From Thermus sp. JCM 17653 (lineage in GTDB: Bacteria; Deinococcota; Deinococci; Deinococcales; Thermaceae), in contig BBBN01000014.1 of assembly GCA_001311585.1 (NCBI GenBank), forward strand, positions 1 to 14,027: 14,027 bases of DNA. Direction: 5' to 3'. The translations under genes and the position numbers were made by a program. Of this stretch, positions 13,372 to 14,027 are shown piece after piece (position 1 is the stretch's first letter; every line of letters starts with the position of its first letter). The notes beneath the pieces were generated by a model that did not search any database, had not been told where the DNA came from, and was given only the letters and a program-made list of their open reading frames with translations.

Positions 13372-14027
13372 TTAGAGTAGCCCAAGGCCCTCGAGGGGGC
13401 CGCACCGTTCTTCGTAAGGGTCCGGCAGAAGCCCCAGGGGGACGTCCAGCCGCAGGAGGTAGCCCTCCCGGTAAAGGGGCCAGCGGGGCCACCCCTTGGG
13501 CTCGCCGTCCCTGGCGAAGCCCGTCCAGTAGCGGCGCATCGCCCGGCCAAGGCCTCCGCCTTCTCCCGGGCCTCCTCCCCGAGGAAGAGGGGGAGGAAGG
13601 GCATGGCCTCGAGGTTCCCGAAGAGGGGGGCGAGCTCCAGGCCGTGGAAGGCCCCGAGGCCCTCGAGGCCCGGCACCCGGAAGGGGAAGAGGTAGGCGTA
13701 GGTGGGGGCGTGGGGGGCCTGGAGCCTCGCCGCCTGGAGGGAGGGGCAAAGAAGGGTGAGGTCGGTCTGGAGGGCTCCCCAGGCCCTCTTGGGGTCGGGC
13801 TCCCGCTTGCGGTAGTGGGCCAGGAGGGCCTGGGCCTTCGTTGGGGAAAGCCCCGATTCCAAAAGCCTCCCCTCCGCCTCCTCCCAGTCCCTTGGACCAA
13901 GGAAGGCCTGGAGGGCGGGAAAGCTCACCTCTTCGGCGTTGGCCCCGGCGATGAGGGGGATGCCCGCCGCCTTCCCCTCCTTTAGGGCCTCCCTGGGGTC
14001 CTGGGGAGGAGGAGGGGGGAGAGGTGG
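13372..14027 (-). CDS. Type B carboxylesterase, C-terminal part (N-terminus outside window, one frameshift)
   Basis: Serine esterase of the carboxylesterase/para-nitrobenzyl esterase family (alpha/beta hydrolase). Only about the last 219 residues are present; the nucleophile-bearing part lies beyond 14027. Visible signatures are IPLIAGANAEEVSF, then the catalytic-histidine block GAFHGLELAPLFGN, and RAMRRYWTGFARDGEPKG with WPLY near the end, all in the usual order. One base is missing near 13545 (GGCCGGGCG for GGCCCGGGCG); restoring it joins AEALARAMRRYWTGFA. Without it the frame runs on into the next gene and suggests a false fusion. The stop at 13372 is four bases from the molybdopterin oxidoreductase start, so they probably share a transcript. 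Whether secreted cannot be told from this part. Confidence 0.85.
   Translation of the reverse strand, partial: TSPPSSSPGPQGGPKGGEGGGHPPHRRGQRRRGELSRPPGLPWSKGLGGGGGEAFGIGAFPNEGPGPPGPLPQAGARPQEGLGSPPDRPHPSLPLPPGGEAPGPPRPHLRLPLPLPGAGPRGPRGLPRPGARPPLREPRGHALPPPLPRGGGPGEGGGLGRAMRRYWTGFARDGEPKGWPRWPLYREGYLLRLDVPLGLLPDPYEERCGPLEGLGLL
13374..13379 (-). promoter_or_regulatory. Possible -10 box of the molybdopterin oxidoreductase gene
   Basis: TACTCT followed by AAGGGC and the ATG at 13367 repeats the spacing seen at first genes. It overlaps the esterase stop codon and no -35 box is visible, so it may be coincidence. Confidence 0.3.

Noticed and set aside
12450..13928. A single open frame joining esterase and molybdopterin oxidoreductase, suggesting a fusion protein.
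   Set aside because: The esterase frame breaks near 13545 and, once repaired, stops at 13372. The CPLDCPDAC start of the oxidoreductase has its own ATG four bases later.
1..14027. CRISPR array, tRNA or rRNA genes, insertion sequences, toxin-antitoxin or phage genes.
   Set aside because: I looked for regularly spaced repeats, transposase motifs and RNA signatures and found none. This was by eye, without covariance-model or profile searches.

Overview
The window is about 14 kb of chromosome with roughly 70% G+C, tightly packed genes and short overlaps. Protein style (Ala/Leu/Arg/Glu/Pro-rich, G or C at third positions) and an IspF with the 152-residue form and C-terminus of the Thermus thermophilus enzyme point to Thermus or a close Deinococcota relative. 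This is judged by reading alone; no search was run.

Layout. 1-1878 (-): a TPR membrane protein followed by the start of a SAM hydrolase (DUF62). 1939-2644 (+): a second exported TPR protein, diverging from the first. 2734-3778 (-): ispF and an overlapping TRIC-type channel. 3795-4727 (+): an HD-domain protein and a FUN14-like small membrane protein. 4724-6349 (-): a Mog/MoaB-type molybdopterin adenylyltransferase and an overlapping class I/II aminotransferase. 6350-6631: the only sizeable gap, rich in palindromes. 6632-8390 (+): a GNAT acetyltransferase and an overlapping ArsB/NhaD-type permease. 8383-10883 and 10885-11310 (-): a degenerate Nudix protein, thiI and an amidase. 11356-14027 (-): a type B carboxylesterase (N-terminus outside the window) followed by a molybdopterin oxidoreductase.

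Two things dominate the reading. First, ten of the seventeen genes are cut by single-base (sometimes two-base) frameshifts. Nearly all are lost bases in short C/G runs, and restoring them gives an uninterrupted family-like protein of whole-codon length each time. I treat them as sequence errors, not pseudogenes, and give coordinates for the reconstructed genes. Second, genes that start a transcription unit carry a TANNNT-like -10 box only about 5-9 bases before the start codon, which implies leaderless or nearly leaderless mRNAs. Genes inside units instead overlap or abut their neighbour and carry purine-rich ribosome-binding sites.

The content is mostly housekeeping and accessory metabolism: isoprenoid synthesis (ispF), tRNA thiolation (thiI), molybdenum cofactor synthesis and a molybdoenzyme, hydrolases and envelope proteins. 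I see no CRISPR array, phage, toxin-antitoxin, defence system, insertion sequence, rRNA or tRNA gene. The best candidates for something undescribed are the palindrome-rich element at 6417-6631, the 16-bp divergent promoter at 3779-3794 with overlapping -10 boxes, and the TPR/membrane gene pair around 1900.
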